Origin: Nitrospira lenta
GTDB taxonomy: Bacteria > Nitrospirota > Nitrospiria > Nitrospirales > Nitrospiraceae
Direction of reading: 5' to 3'
NCBI GenBank assembly: GCA_945865525.1
Contig: CAMBDY010000008.1
Coordinates: forward strand, 19,826-83,825
DNA: 64,000 nucleotides
Shown in pieces: positions 52,593-62,664 of this stretch. Below the pieces are notes generated by a model that ran no database searches, was not told where the DNA came from, and worked only from the letters and a program-made list of their open reading frames with translations. Numbering within the stretch: position 1 is the first letter of the stretch; every line of letters begins with the position of its first letter. Both the position numbers and the translations under genes were made by a program.

Positions 52593-53369
52593 ATGGAAGA
52601 AACTGTAACGTTTCACGATCCTCACGGTCACCGCGTTGCTGCGATCCTCAGTAGGCCTGAGAGCTCAACAACCAGCCTCGCCCTCCTGTGCCATGGCTTT
52701 CTCTCCGGTAAAAATAGCACGACGAACAAAACCTTGACCCGCCTCCTGAATGAACAAGGCCTGGCAACCTTTCGATTTGACTTTTTCGGCCAAGGAGAAA
52801 GCGAGGGACCGTTCGAGGCCATCACGACAACGCTGGCGATAGAGCAAGCCCTAGCGGCTCTGGACCTGGTGAGCGCTAGGGGCTATGACAAGGTTGGGCT
52901 CGTCGGCTCAAGCTTTGGAGGACTCGTCGCCATCCTCACGACCGCTCAGCGTCAGGACATCGCCTGCCTGGCCCTCAAATGTCCCGTGGTAGATTTTGCG
53001 GAAGAACTGCTAATCACATTGGGGCCTGAAGAGTTAGCGCGCTGGCAAGAGACGAATACGATCCCCAATATCATGGGAGGCACTGAACGGATCCGACTGC
53101 GGTACAGTTTCTACGAAGACTGTCTGACCCACATTGCCTATGGGCCGGCCGAGCGAATCACCATACCCACATTGATCGTACAAGGCGAACAGGACGAATG
53201 TGTCCCCCTCCATCAAAGCCACCAGTTGCACAATGCGTTGAAAGGGCCTAAGAGGCTTGATCTCCTACCCAAAGCCGACCACCAGTTCACTCGCGAGGAA
53301 GATTTCTGCCAGATGACCATAGCGATCGGCGAATGGCTCATCAAGCATCTCACTATGACGCCCCGATAA
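52593..53369 (+). CDS. Alpha/beta hydrolase
   Basis: 258 residues from the ATG at 52593. Canonical features: oxyanion region LCHGFLSGKNS, nucleophile elbow GSSFGG with Ser at about 106, and the acid/His end with QGEQDECVPLHQSHQL and KADHQFT (His about 231). It is similar to serine aminopeptidase S33-type monoacylglycerol lipases or BAAT-like proteins. Substrate unknown. It overlaps the membrane gene upstream slightly in a longer reading that I reject. Confidence 0.85.
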   Translation: MEETVTFHDPHGHRVAAILSRPESSTTSLALLCHGFLSGKNSTTNKTLTRLLNEQGLATFRFDFFGQGESEGPFEAITTTLAIEQALAALDLVSARGYDKVGLVGSSFGGLVAILTTAQRQDIACLALKCPVVDFAEELLITLGPEELARWQETNTIPNIMGGTERIRLRYSFYEDCLTHIAYGPAERITIPTLIVQGEQDECVPLHQSHQLHNALKGPKRLDLLPKADHQFTREEDFCQMTIAIGEWLIKHLTMTPR

Positions 53370-53372
53370 CCC

Positions 53373-53822
53373 ATGCTCACTGAACAGCGCCAGCAAGTCC
53401 TGACCATTCTCTACCCCCTCTACAAAGAGGAGGTCGCCCGACGACGCGAACAGATGATATGGCTCACCGCCTTCGGCTCACTAGGCCTGATCACCCTGCT
53501 GGGTTCGTTCATGTTGAGCCCACAAAAAGATCTATTGACGTCCATCGAAACCTTCTTCCTAGGGCTCGCAAGCGTGACCTGGTGCGGATTGATTTGCGCG
53601 CTAATCCTCCAACAACAAAGCCGCCACCGGCTAGCCAAGCAACTCCTGATTCAGCTCGAACAGATACTAGGATGGTACGAGACAGGGCTGTTCGTGGAGA
53701 ATCAGGCTCTCTATCCTGAAGGGTGGAAAACCGCCTGGCTGAACGATCGGACGGGGCTCCTCTACTTCACTACACTTGGCTCGCTGACAGCATTATTTCT
53801 TCTCGCCCTCTTCTTCTCCTGA
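53373..53822 (+). CDS. Small membrane protein, three helices
   Basis: 149 residues. Helices at about 30-48, 62-82 and 130-148, with a conserved-looking WYETGLFVENQALYPEGW loop near the end. No family recognised. It begins right after the hydrolase stop (three bases), so the two are likely one transcript; the start lacks a clear ribosome site and translation could be coupled. Confidence 0.65.
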   Translation: MLTEQRQQVLTILYPLYKEEVARRREQMIWLTAFGSLGLITLLGSFMLSPQKDLLTSIETFFLGLASVTWCGLICALILQQQSRHRLAKQLLIQLEQILGWYETGLFVENQALYPEGWKTAWLNDRTGLLYFTTLGSLTALFLLALFFS

Positions 53823-53895
53823 CAGGATAAAGGGGAACCGCTGAGCGGGTATGGCCAAGACGAAAACTGAGATCCAGACTCTTTTCATCACCCTG

Positions 53896-54714
53896 CTAGG
53901 ATTTGGCGCAGCGGAAACCCGTATAACTATTGCGCGTCTCTGGGGGTAGTTTGAATCGCCCATAGGCGAGTAAGTATTTTGGCAAGTCAGACCACGACCC
54001 GCCTCGTAGCACTTTGAATGGTCCCTGCTCTGGGCCTTGTGGATTTCGCTCAGGCGCATTCTCGTAATAGCTCGCATCGTACCAATCCTGTACCCATTCC
54101 CATACGTTACCGGCCATTTGATACAAACCAAAAGCGCTCTTGCCGAACTCGTAGGACTGTGCTGGCATCAAAACTTGACTGTAGCTGAACCGCGCACCCA
54201 ACGCGAAATTTGCCCGCTCCTTGGTTGGAAGCTGATTACCCCAGGGATACAGACGTCCATCTGTTCCTCTGGCCGACTTCTCCCATTCTGCTTCGGTGGG
54301 CAGCCGCTTCCCCCGCCACCGGCAGTAGGCATCAGCGTCGGCCCAGTCGACGCCAATCACCGGCCGGTTGCCATGTTGCGACAGATCGACCATGTTCCAT
54401 TGCCACGGCACCAGACGGTGTGTGGCAGCAACGAACGGAGCGTACTGCTCCGTCGTCACCTCGTAGAGATCCATAAAAAACGAAGGGAGCCAGACCTGAT
54501 GTTTGGGCCGCTCATCCTCAAGCGCCTGCCGCCCGTCTGATCCCATAGCGAACATCCCTTCAGAAATCGTGACCATGGGAGTCTCCGCTACTATCGCCTG
54601 TTCGACTGGTCTATTTTTGCGAAGACGGTCAAGCTGGGCTTGGGCACAGTCCGCACTTGCGAGCATGGCAATCAAAAGAGGGAGGAGAGAGGACAGTATT
54701 AGCAAGAGCCGCAT
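53896..54714 (-). CDS. Formylglycine-generating-enzyme (FGE/SUMF1) family protein, exported
   Basis: 272 residues from MRLLLILSS at 54714 (longer starts possible). A signal peptide is followed by the FGE-sulfatase domain: MGSDGRQALEDERPKHQVWL, VTTEQYAPFVAATHR, RGKRLPTEAEWEKSARGTDG (about 150), VWEWVQDWYD and FKVLRGGSW. The usual paired active-site Cys of true FGE are not evident, so it may be a structural or sulfur-transfer relative such as EgtB-like or GldK-like proteins. Periplasmic. Confidence 0.85.
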   Translation of the reverse strand: MRLLLILSSLLPLLIAMLASADCAQAQLDRLRKNRPVEQAIVAETPMVTISEGMFAMGSDGRQALEDERPKHQVWLPSFFMDLYEVTTEQYAPFVAATHRLVPWQWNMVDLSQHGNRPVIGVDWADADAYCRWRGKRLPTEAEWEKSARGTDGRLYPWGNQLPTKERANFALGARFSYSQVLMPAQSYEFGKSAFGLYQMAGNVWEWVQDWYDASYYENAPERNPQGPEQGPFKVLRGGSWSDLPKYLLAYGRFKLPPETRNSYTGFRCAKS

Positions 54715-54886
54715 GGGTAGTAGCATACACAAGCCTGTGCCATCGCGCGAGAGGCAGGCGAGATCGGCGAGAAGATCGAGCCGGGAAATCCTGCAACATG
54801 AGCAGGATGTTCAAATAAACAATCCACCGATGTCGCAGAGAGGTAGATGACTGAAAACGACGTTGGACGTCTCTTTGAGCATCCTG

Positions 54887-55573
54887 CTAGACAAGTCCTC
54901 CTACTATCCAATGACGGTCATCAGGCACGTCGATCATGAGTCGGCTCAAATTCATTTCCGCCAACTGCGCCGCGACCTCATCCGCCGTAAAGGCCGCGAG
55001 CAGGGAATTGTAAAAATCTCTCCTCAGGATCTCCGGCGCCCCAGACGCATACAAATCGACGATGGCCTGCGCCTCTTCCGGCGACTCAGGCCTCAAAAGA
55101 TCCATCACCAACACCGGCGAGCCAGGCTTCACCGCTAATCGCAGCTTATGCCAAAACTGAAGAGGGTTCGGCACATGGTGCAACACACTATTAGAGATTG
55201 CGGCGTCGGCCGGCTCGCCCAGCACGACAGCCTGGAAACGCTCACAGCGGAAGGTGATACGATCAGACAGGCCGGCCTGCCTCACCGCCTCCTCAGCCAA
55301 CTGCACCATCGGGGCCGACGCATCGATGCCGGTCACACAAGAACCGGGTACTGCGCGCGCAAAACGAATAGGAATATCGCCGGGACCACAACCAAGATCC
55401 AGCACATGGCCCCTAGAAAAATACGGAAAACAGGTGCAGAAGCGATCGACGAACCCCTGGTTCTCTTGCGAAAAATCAGCGGCCGCATAAGCCTGGACCT
55501 GCGCGTCGCCCTCCATCAGTTCCGGTTCGAGTCTTCGATTCACAGATCCCCTATCAGTCTTCCGTCCTGTCAT
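54887..55573 (-). CDS. Class I SAM-dependent methyltransferase
   Basis: 228 residues. SAM-binding motif VLDLGCGPGDIPIRFA (about residue 57), then GIDASAPMVQLAEEA and the AAISNSVLHHVPNP loop. Methyltransf_11/25 type; substrate unknown. The N-terminus (SVNRRLEPELMEGDAQVQAY) is slightly long for the family. The gap to 55719 has no gene. Confidence 0.86.
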   Translation of the reverse strand: MTGRKTDRGSVNRRLEPELMEGDAQVQAYAAADFSQENQGFVDRFCTCFPYFSRGHVLDLGCGPGDIPIRFARAVPGSCVTGIDASAPMVQLAEEAVRQAGLSDRITFRCERFQAVVLGEPADAAISNSVLHHVPNPLQFWHKLRLAVKPGSPVLVMDLLRPESPEEAQAIVDLYASGAPEILRRDFYNSLLAAFTADEVAAQLAEMNLSRLMIDVPDDRHWIVGGLV

Positions 55574-55718
55574 TGACTATCAGCGCTTGCCGCTGCACTA
55601 TCATGCGCCTTTGGAGATTGTGTCCAGCCTGCTCAGTAAGGTGGGCTGCAAGCGGCGCAATCAGACCCTGTGAGGCAGGTACGCGGACAACTAGATCAGG
55701 CCATCGCAGCATCTACTA

Positions 55719-56204
55719 TCAACTTTTGACCTCGACAACGTCGCCAGGCCTCACGACTCCTGCGCGCAGTACCTTTGCATAGACCCGACTCCAACCAGGA
55801 TTTTTTATCTGACAGATGCGCTGATAGTCCCCCTCCTGAAACCACTGCGCGTTGTAACGGCAAGGAACCGTATAGCTGGTCACTTCCAGCTGCACATCCT
55901 TCCCAATCGAAAACAGTGCACCAGGCTTCATGAGGCCCCATTCCAAGCCAGCAAGGGTTAGATTCTCCCCCGATGACCCAGCCTTGATCGGATGCCCTTC
56001 TGCTTGCAGCCATTCAAGCAGGTCACGCGAGAAGAGGCAAACGGCTCGATCCGGTCCTCCATGCACTTTAAGATTTTGTTGCCGATCCCCCTCGACGCCG
56101 GTTTTAGCAATCATCGCTTCCGGTACAGGACGTTTTGGCACACCCCCATCTGACACATTGATCTGGTAGAGGTAGGGATGGGATGGTCGTTCTGTTTCAG
56201 TCAC
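55719..56204 (-). CDS. MOSC domain protein
   Basis: 161 residues from the GTG at 56204, which has aagggg upstream and overlaps the prmA end by eight bases. MOSC pattern: AKTGVEGDRQQNLKVHGGPD (about 35-54), LFSRDLLEWLQ, then SGENLTLAGLE and the TSYTVPCRYNAQWF Cys segment. MOSC domains carry sulfur for molybdenum cofactor enzymes or act in N-reduction. Coupled with prmA. Confidence 0.88.
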   Translation of the reverse strand: MTETERPSHPYLYQINVSDGGVPKRPVPEAMIAKTGVEGDRQQNLKVHGGPDRAVCLFSRDLLEWLQAEGHPIKAGSSGENLTLAGLEWGLMKPGALFSIGKDVQLEVTSYTVPCRYNAQWFQEGDYQRICQIKNPGWSRVYAKVLRAGVVRPGDVVEVKS

Positions 56205-57069
56205 ACGCCACCCCTTCGCAGGATTCAGCCCGTAGCAACTCCAACGCCACCCACCCATCCTGTTCCCGCCGTCGAGAAAAGCACGCGTTGGCCTTAGAAA
56301 ATGCCACAAGCACTTCGGCTTCTTGATCCAGCAACACACCGGACAGCAAGAGCCGGGCGCCATGGTTTACATATGGCACGAGTTCATCGCGCAACAAGAG
56401 TAACGTCTGCCGATCGAGATTCGCCAACACCAGATCCGGTTTGATCCGCCCCGCCACATCGCTCAACGTCCCGCAGACCAATTCTAATTCCTGACCAAAT
56501 TCATTCTCACGTGCATAGTCCCTCGCACAGTCCACCGCAACCGAATCGCATTCCACTCCCACGGCAGAAGTAGCCCCCAGCCGCAGGCCCACCATGGCCA
56601 GAATGCCGCTTCCGGACCCCACATCAAGCATAGACTCGCCGCCGTGAATAAGCTCTTCCAGCCATTCAAGCAGCATCCTAGTCGTCGCATGATGCCCGGT
56701 CCCAAAGGCCTGTTTCGGATCGAGTACAATCTCAATATCTCCCACCTGCAATGTCGTCGTCTCCCAGCTCGGCCTGATCACAATCCGTCGACCGATCCTG
56801 ATGGGCCTGACGGACTGAGCCCATTGCCTGTTCCAATCCTGATCTGGCACCTGCTGCACCAACAATTCTGCCGTGACATCACCGAATTGTTTCAATACAC
56901 CACGAAGAGCCACCACATGGTCCGCGCTCCACCGGTCGCTCGGCCAGTAGAGATGAATCACCTGACCATCCTGCCAGGCTCCCTGCGAAAAGGGGTCAGC
57001 CAAAGCGCCCAGCAATTCGCCCGCATCAATATCGGTATGAATCGTGACCTCAATCCAGTCCTGTGCCAT
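56197..57069 (-). CDS. prmA: Ribosomal protein L11 methyltransferase
   Basis: 290 residues, normal length. It trimethylates ribosomal protein L11. Motifs: substrate domain at 1-100, then FGTGHHATTRMLLEWLEEL (about 122), SAM site LDVGSGSGILAMVGLRLGA and VLANLDRQTLLLLRDE. Divergent from the MutS-like gene with only six bases between starts, so promoters overlap both genes. Confidence 0.94.
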   Translation of the reverse strand: MAQDWIEVTIHTDIDAGELLGALADPFSQGAWQDGQVIHLYWPSDRWSADHVVALRGVLKQFGDVTAELLVQQVPDQDWNRQWAQSVRPIRIGRRIVIRPSWETTTLQVGDIEIVLDPKQAFGTGHHATTRMLLEWLEELIHGGESMLDVGSGSGILAMVGLRLGATSAVGVECDSVAVDCARDYARENEFGQELELVCGTLSDVAGRIKPDLVLANLDRQTLLLLRDELVPYVNHGARLLLSGVLLDQEAEVLVAFSKANACFSRRREQDGWVALELLRAESCEGVACD

Positions 57070-57075
57070 GAAACC

Positions 57076-59004
57076 ATGTCCTCTTCATTATTGACGGAGC
57101 CAAGCCCATCCAGTAAGGTCAAACTGACCATGCAGGACAACCAGCACCGCCCCCAAACTTCTTCGCGAGAACAAACGTTGCAGCGGCTACTGAGTCGAAC
57201 GGCGCGACTCCTCGTGAAGGGCCATCGAGCCAGCGCTACTCTGACACGCTGGCGATTAATCCTCTTTGTGACCGCGCTGCTCTGCACGATCACCCTCTAC
57301 AGACTCGGCTGGTACCAGTCAGGCAATCTGTCACTCGGGGGCTTCTTTGCCTTCTTCCTGCTCGCCGCGAGTTATCATACCAGACTAGAACAGCGGATTC
57401 ATCGCATCCGCCTCTGGCAACATATCAAGCAGACGCATTTGGCCCGCCTCCACCTCGACTGGGACCGACTCCCCGAACGGGTCTACCCAGCCCCCACCAG
57501 CCATCTCTACGCCAAGGATCTGAATCTAGTCGGCCCCCATTCATTGTTCCAACTGCTCGACACCACAGTCTCGTCGCAGGGTCGCGAGCGCTTGGGCTCC
57601 TGGTTACTCACGCAGCCTCCGGCCCCTGACGAATGGGCGGAGCGCCAGACATTGATCCGCGAGCTTGCCTCACGTGCACTGTTTCGAGACCGGCTCACGC
57701 TGGAAGCCTGTGTGCTCGGCGAGCAGGAAATCGACGGCCATCGATTAACCGCAGTCCTACAACATCGCCTAGAGATTCCGCGGCTCCACATCATCCTGCC
57801 CCTGCAAGCCATCCTCGCCGCAACCACCGCAGGGCTCGGACTCGCCACGCTCATGAATTGGTTGCCCAGCTACTGGATGTTCTCCTTCGGCCTCTACGCA
57901 CTACTCTATTTCTTCACGGACCAGGGAGAGGAGTTACTCGAACATGCGGTGGGCCTGCACCACGAAGTGGAAAAACTCGGTAAAGTCCTTGGATACATCG
58001 ACCGCCACGCGAGGCGGTCCCCCTCAGCCCTCGCTCGCACCTGGGCCCTGCTCGCCAGCAGCGACCAGGCGCCAGTCAGCCTGATCAGGCAGGCCGCGCG
58101 GATACTCCATGCCGTGAGCATTAAAGCTCACCCGCTCGTGCACCTTCTCGCGAATGCTCTCTGCCCCTGGGACCTCTGGTACATCAGGAAACTGGGCCAG
58201 ATTCAGGATCAGATCCGTGATCATCTGCCCCTCTGGCTGGATCGGTTGGCCGAGGTCGAAGCGGCGGCCGCATTGGGCACCTTCGCCTACCTACATCCCG
58301 CTTATATCTGGCCTGCATGGCTCCAAACCAACAGCCAAGAAAATAGAATCACTGCCCTCTGTTCCGCCCGCAATCTCGCCCATCCTCTGATCCCAGCTAC
58401 ATCGCGCGTAGGCAATGACTTTTCCCTCCGGGGCCTTGGACAGATTCTGCTCGTCACCGGCTCTAACATGTCCGGCAAGAGCACCTTCCTCCGTACCATC
58501 GGAATGAATCTGTGTCTCGCGCAAGCAGGCGCGCCAGTCTGCGCCAGTGAATTCGAATGGACCTGGCTGCGCATTGCCTGCTGTATCGACGTAAACGACT
58601 CGCTCGACGCCGGTCTCTCATTTTTCTATACGGAAGTGAAACAACTCAAGTCATTGCTCGATGCGGCGACGGATCGAAGCCAACCACCAGTACTGTTCTT
58701 GATCGATGAAATTTTCAAGGGGACCAACAATCGTGAACGATTGATCGGAAGCCGGTCTTTCATCACCGCTTTGGCCACGAGCCACGGCTTCGGCCTCGTC
58801 ACCACCCACGATTTAGAATTGACGGAGCTGGAACACAGCGTACCGAGCGTGACCAATGCCCATTTCCAGGAAACGGTGACAGCTGGCGAACTGCTCTTCG
58901 ACTACCAGCTCAGGCCAGGCCCCTGCCCTACAACCAACGCGCTGCGGATCATGCAGCTGGAAGGGTTGCCCGTCCCAGGAGCCTCACAGAACCACACCAT
59001 CTAA
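57076..59004 (+). CDS. MutS-family ATPase with membrane helices
   Basis: 642 residues from the ATG at 57076; an ATG at 57130 is also possible. Two hydrophobic segments near residues 63-105 (from ATG 57076) and two more around 243-283 suggest membrane anchoring. The C-terminal third is the MutS ATPase: Walker A TGSNMSGKSTFLRT, Walker B LFLIDEIFKGTN, and the SRSFITALA and VTTHDLEL signatures. It lacks the DNA mismatch-reading domain I of MutS, so it is a MutS-related protein of unknown role. Overlaps prmA upstream region. Confidence 0.82.
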   Translation: MSSSLLTEPSPSSKVKLTMQDNQHRPQTSSREQTLQRLLSRTARLLVKGHRASATLTRWRLILFVTALLCTITLYRLGWYQSGNLSLGGFFAFFLLAASYHTRLEQRIHRIRLWQHIKQTHLARLHLDWDRLPERVYPAPTSHLYAKDLNLVGPHSLFQLLDTTVSSQGRERLGSWLLTQPPAPDEWAERQTLIRELASRALFRDRLTLEACVLGEQEIDGHRLTAVLQHRLEIPRLHIILPLQAILAATTAGLGLATLMNWLPSYWMFSFGLYALLYFFTDQGEELLEHAVGLHHEVEKLGKVLGYIDRHARRSPSALARTWALLASSDQAPVSLIRQAARILHAVSIKAHPLVHLLANALCPWDLWYIRKLGQIQDQIRDHLPLWLDRLAEVEAAAALGTFAYLHPAYIWPAWLQTNSQENRITALCSARNLAHPLIPATSRVGNDFSLRGLGQILLVTGSNMSGKSTFLRTIGMNLCLAQAGAPVCASEFEWTWLRIACCIDVNDSLDAGLSFFYTEVKQLKSLLDAATDRSQPPVLFLIDEIFKGTNNRERLIGSRSFITALATSHGFGLVTTHDLELTELEHSVPSVTNAHFQETVTAGELLFDYQLRPGPCPTTNALRIMQLEGLPVPGASQNHTI

Positions 59005-59012
59005 GGCATAGT

Positions 59013-62000
59013 GTGACAACACCGATCAGCACAGGCCCAGCCTCGACGCCCCATCCTCTCCGTGGCCTTCTCATCGCCCAGTTCACCGGCGCCTTCAACG
59101 ACAATGCCTGGAAGCTGATGGTGGCCTTGCTCGCTATCCGGGAACTCGCCTCCACCATCGCACCGGGACCGGAATTTGAAACCGCTGCGCAAACCCAGAC
59201 GGCTCTGGCCTTTATCGTCTTCACCTTCCCGCTGGTCTTAGTCTCCATCGTCGCCGGCATCCTGGCCGATCGAGTCAGTAAGCGCACCGTCATCATCATG
59301 ATGAAGTCGGTGGAGGTACTCTTGATGGCCGCCGCCGCGGCAACTCTCTGGCGCAATCCAGCTGGAGGCATCCTGCCGCTGATCGTGCTGGGCTGTATGG
59401 GCGTCCACAGTGCTTTGTTCAGCCCGGCTAAGTACGGCATTCTGGCCGAACTCCTGCCACACGAGAAACTGGCAGCAGGTAACGGGCAGCTTGAAATGTG
59501 GACGTTCCTGGCCATCCTCACAGGAACCGCCGCGCCAGGTATCTTGTTGTCCGTTTCCGGCTCCTCCCTCTGGCTGGCTCCGCTGTTCCTCGCGCTCCTC
59601 GCGCTCGCCGGATTGGCTGCAGCCTGGACCATTCCCCCCGTTCGAGCGGCGCGCGCAACAGGAGGCCTCCGCAATACTCTTCATGGAGCCTGGTCGGCGT
59701 GGGCATCAGATCGGATCCTCCGCCTCGCAATTATCGGCGCAGTGTTCTTTTGGACTATCGCGAGCCTCTTCGCCCAAAATATTCTGATCTATGCCAAGGC
59801 GGTCCTAGGCCTGTCCGACTGGCAATCGGGTCTGCCACTCATGACGCTCTCCATCGGAATCGGGCTTGGCGCAAAACTGGCAGGACATCTATCGCAAGCC
59901 CGCGTGGAATATGGATTGATCCCGCTGGGCGCGACCGGAGTCGCTATCATATTGTCCGTAATGGGATGCTTCGCGCCAAACCTGTCAACAACACTTATGC
60001 TCATGGGCCTTCTAGGCCTTGCGAGCGCCCTGATCTTTGTGCCGCTCAACGCCCTCATCCAATGGCGTGCCCCGCACGAACGTCGAGGCTCGGTCATCGC
60101 CTTCGAGAACACCTGCGTCTTCACCGGCATTCTGTGCGGGTCGCTCGGTGCAGGAGCCCTGGCCCAGAGTGGAGTCTCCACGACAGGCATCTTCCTCGCC
60201 ACTGCCTCGTTCACCGTCATCGGTACTGGCTGGGCGCTCTGGCTCCACCCGGACACGCTACTCCGAGCAGTCTTGGTCGTCCTTACCAATAGTCTCTACC
60301 GCCTGCGGATTATCGGACATGAACAGGTCCCCCTCCAGAGTGGCGCGTTGCTGGTCCCCAACCAGGTGTCATTAATCGACGGGTTTCTGCTGATTGCCAG
60401 TCTCGACCGCCCGATCCGCTTTGTCGTCGATGAGCATTATGCAAAACTCGCGATCCTCAAACCCTTCATGAAGCTACTCGGCGTGATTCCGATTTCGTCA
60501 CAGGGCGGACTCCGTGCCATCCTACGCGCGCTGCGCGAAGCAGGAGCAGCCCTCGACAGGGGCGAGATCGTGTGTGTCTTTCCGGAGGGCCAGATTACGA
60601 GAACCGGCAGCCTACTTCCTTTTCGCCGGGTATTCGAACAGATTATGAAAGGCCGAAGGACGCCCATCATTCCCGTTTATCTCGATCGCATCTGGGGCAG
60701 TATCTTCAGTTTCAATCGAGGAAAATTTTTCTCAAAAATGCCAACGCGTATTCCCTATCCCGTGACCATCTCATTCGGAGCGCGGCTGCCCCCAGAAACC
60801 TCGGCGCATGAAATCCGCCACGCCGTTCGCTCTCTCGGTCAAACCGCTTGGACCCTCCGCAAAGAAGACCGCCGCCCACTGCACCGAGCCTTTATCCATG
60901 CCATGAGGCGGCATCCCTTCCGCTTCACCATGGCGGACCAAACCCGCCCGTATGTCTCGTCACTCCAGGCCCTGATCGGCTCCATCCTGCTCGCCAGAAC
61001 GCTGCGGCCTCTGTGGGAAGACCAGCGCCATGTTGGCATCCTCCTCCCTCCGACCATCGCAGCCGCACTCGTCAATGTGGCGGCGCCTCTCTGCGGGAAG
61101 ACCAGCGTGAACCTGAACTATACGATCGGCAAAGCAGGCCTCGAAGGAGCCGCACGGCTCGCTGGCCTCCGCACGATCATCACCAGCCGGACCTTTGTCG
61201 AGAAGGCCACGCTGGATCTGCCAGAGGGGCCCGCAATTGTTTGGTTGGAAGACGTGATGCTCACGATAGGCCTCCAGCAGAAACTTGTAGCGAGTCTCCT
61301 CGCCCTCTGCGCCCCAGCGCGGCTGATCGAACTCGCCTGCGGCCAAAAGACTCCAGTAACGATGGACGATCTCGCAACCATCATCTTCAGCAGCGGCAGT
61401 ACCGGCGAACCCAAAGGGGTGATGCTTTCTCACTTCAACATTGATACCAATGTGGAGGGAGCCAGCCAGGCACTCCATCTCTACCAACAGGAACGAGTCC
61501 TAGGGGGCCTCCCCTTCTTCCACTCATTCGGCTATCTCGTTTTCTGGTTAATCATGAACAACAACGCAGGCATGGTCTTTCACTCCTCTCTGCTCGACAC
61601 CACCGCCATCGGCGAGCTCGTGCGCCGCTACCGTCTCACGTTCCTCGTCACCACGCCGACGTTCCTCCAACTCTATCAACGCCGCTGTACGCCAGAACAA
61701 TTCAGTTCCCTACGCGTGGTCCTGACCGGCGCAGAGAAACTGTCGCGCAGGCTCGCGCAGGCCTTCGAAGACCGCTTCGGTATCACCCCCATCGAAGGCT
61801 ACGGCGTGACCGAATGCGCGCCCGTGATCTCCGTCAATTGTCCTGACTTCCGGGCCGCCGGCTACTATCAGCCTGCTTCCAGACGAGGAACCGTTGGACA
61901 ACCACTGCCGGGCGTCTCCGTACAGATCGTCGATCCGGACAACTTCACTCCATTGCCACCAGGCATGCCCGGCATGTTGCTGGTCAAAGGCCCCAACGTC

Positions 62001-62456
62001 ATGCAGGGCTACTTGGGACGTGAAGACCTCACGGCCCAGGCCCTGCACGATGGCTGGTACATCACCGGTGATATCGTCACGCTGGATGACGACGGATTTC
62101 TGACCATCACGGATCGGCTCTCGCGCTTCTCCAAAATCGGCGGGGAAATGGTTCAACATGGGCAGGTCGAAGAGGCGCTGCATCAGGCCCTCGGGCTGGA
62201 GACACAGGTTTTCGCGGTCACCGGCATTCCTGATGAACAAAAAGGCGAGCAACTTGTGGTCCTTCACACCCTAGACGAGTCGCAGATTCCAAACCTCGCC
62301 ACCAAGCTCGCGGCCAACGGTCTCCCAAATTTATTTATTCCCGCACGTACGAATTTCATCAAAGTCGAGGCATTACCGATACTGGGCACAGGGAAAATGG
62401 ACCTACGAGGTCTGAAGCGAATTGCGATGGAACGGCTAGAGGCACATGAGACGTGA
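59013..62456 (+). CDS. Fusion of MFS transporter, acyltransferase and acyl-ACP ligase (Aas-like)
   Basis: 1147 residues, GTG start, eight bases after the MutS-like gene. Part 1 (about 1-415) is an MFS transporter of the lysophospholipid type (LplT-like). Part 2 (about 430-640) is a PlsC acyltransferase; its HX4D reads NQVSLID, so the catalytic His is Gln, although FPEGQITRTGSLLPF is present. Part 3 (about 650-1147) is an AMP-binding ligase with SSGSTGEPKGVMLSH, GYGVTECAPV and TGDIVTLDDDGFLTI. Known Aas/LplT systems recycle lysophospholipids; here they are one chain with a doubtful acyltransferase step. Confidence 0.88.
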   Translation: MTTPISTGPASTPHPLRGLLIAQFTGAFNDNAWKLMVALLAIRELASTIAPGPEFETAAQTQTALAFIVFTFPLVLVSIVAGILADRVSKRTVIIMMKSVEVLLMAAAAATLWRNPAGGILPLIVLGCMGVHSALFSPAKYGILAELLPHEKLAAGNGQLEMWTFLAILTGTAAPGILLSVSGSSLWLAPLFLALLALAGLAAAWTIPPVRAARATGGLRNTLHGAWSAWASDRILRLAIIGAVFFWTIASLFAQNILIYAKAVLGLSDWQSGLPLMTLSIGIGLGAKLAGHLSQARVEYGLIPLGATGVAIILSVMGCFAPNLSTTLMLMGLLGLASALIFVPLNALIQWRAPHERRGSVIAFENTCVFTGILCGSLGAGALAQSGVSTTGIFLATASFTVIGTGWALWLHPDTLLRAVLVVLTNSLYRLRIIGHEQVPLQSGALLVPNQVSLIDGFLLIASLDRPIRFVVDEHYAKLAILKPFMKLLGVIPISSQGGLRAILRALREAGAALDRGEIVCVFPEGQITRTGSLLPFRRVFEQIMKGRRTPIIPVYLDRIWGSIFSFNRGKFFSKMPTRIPYPVTISFGARLPPETSAHEIRHAVRSLGQTAWTLRKEDRRPLHRAFIHAMRRHPFRFTMADQTRPYVSSLQALIGSILLARTLRPLWEDQRHVGILLPPTIAAALVNVAAPLCGKTSVNLNYTIGKAGLEGAARLAGLRTIITSRTFVEKATLDLPEGPAIVWLEDVMLTIGLQQKLVASLLALCAPARLIELACGQKTPVTMDDLATIIFSSGSTGEPKGVMLSHFNIDTNVEGASQALHLYQQERVLGGLPFFHSFGYLVFWLIMNNNAGMVFHSSLLDTTAIGELVRRYRLTFLVTTPTFLQLYQRRCTPEQFSSLRVVLTGAEKLSRRLAQAFEDRFGITPIEGYGVTECAPVISVNCPDFRAAGYYQPASRRGTVGQPLPGVSVQIVDPDNFTPLPPGMPGMLLVKGPNVMQGYLGREDLTAQALHDGWYITGDIVTLDDDGFLTITDRLSRFSKIGGEMVQHGQVEEALHQALGLETQVFAVTGIPDEQKGEQLVVLHTLDESQIPNLATKLAANGLPNLFIPARTNFIKVEALPILGTGKMDLRGLKRIAMERLEAHET

Positions 62457-62664
62457 AACGTCGTTTGTCTCTCGGCTGAAAAAAAGAGCCACTATTCGAT
62501 AGCGGATGGTCGTCACTCAGGAAGGAAATGAATAATCGGGACTGGGAAACAGATTCGGCTCCTGTGTGCTCCGCAGCATACTCAAAATGGCGCTCCAGCA
62601 AGGCCGCAGCAATCGACCCACTGAGTGACGGAGGGTGTGATCTCACGTCTAACGAGGGTCATGG

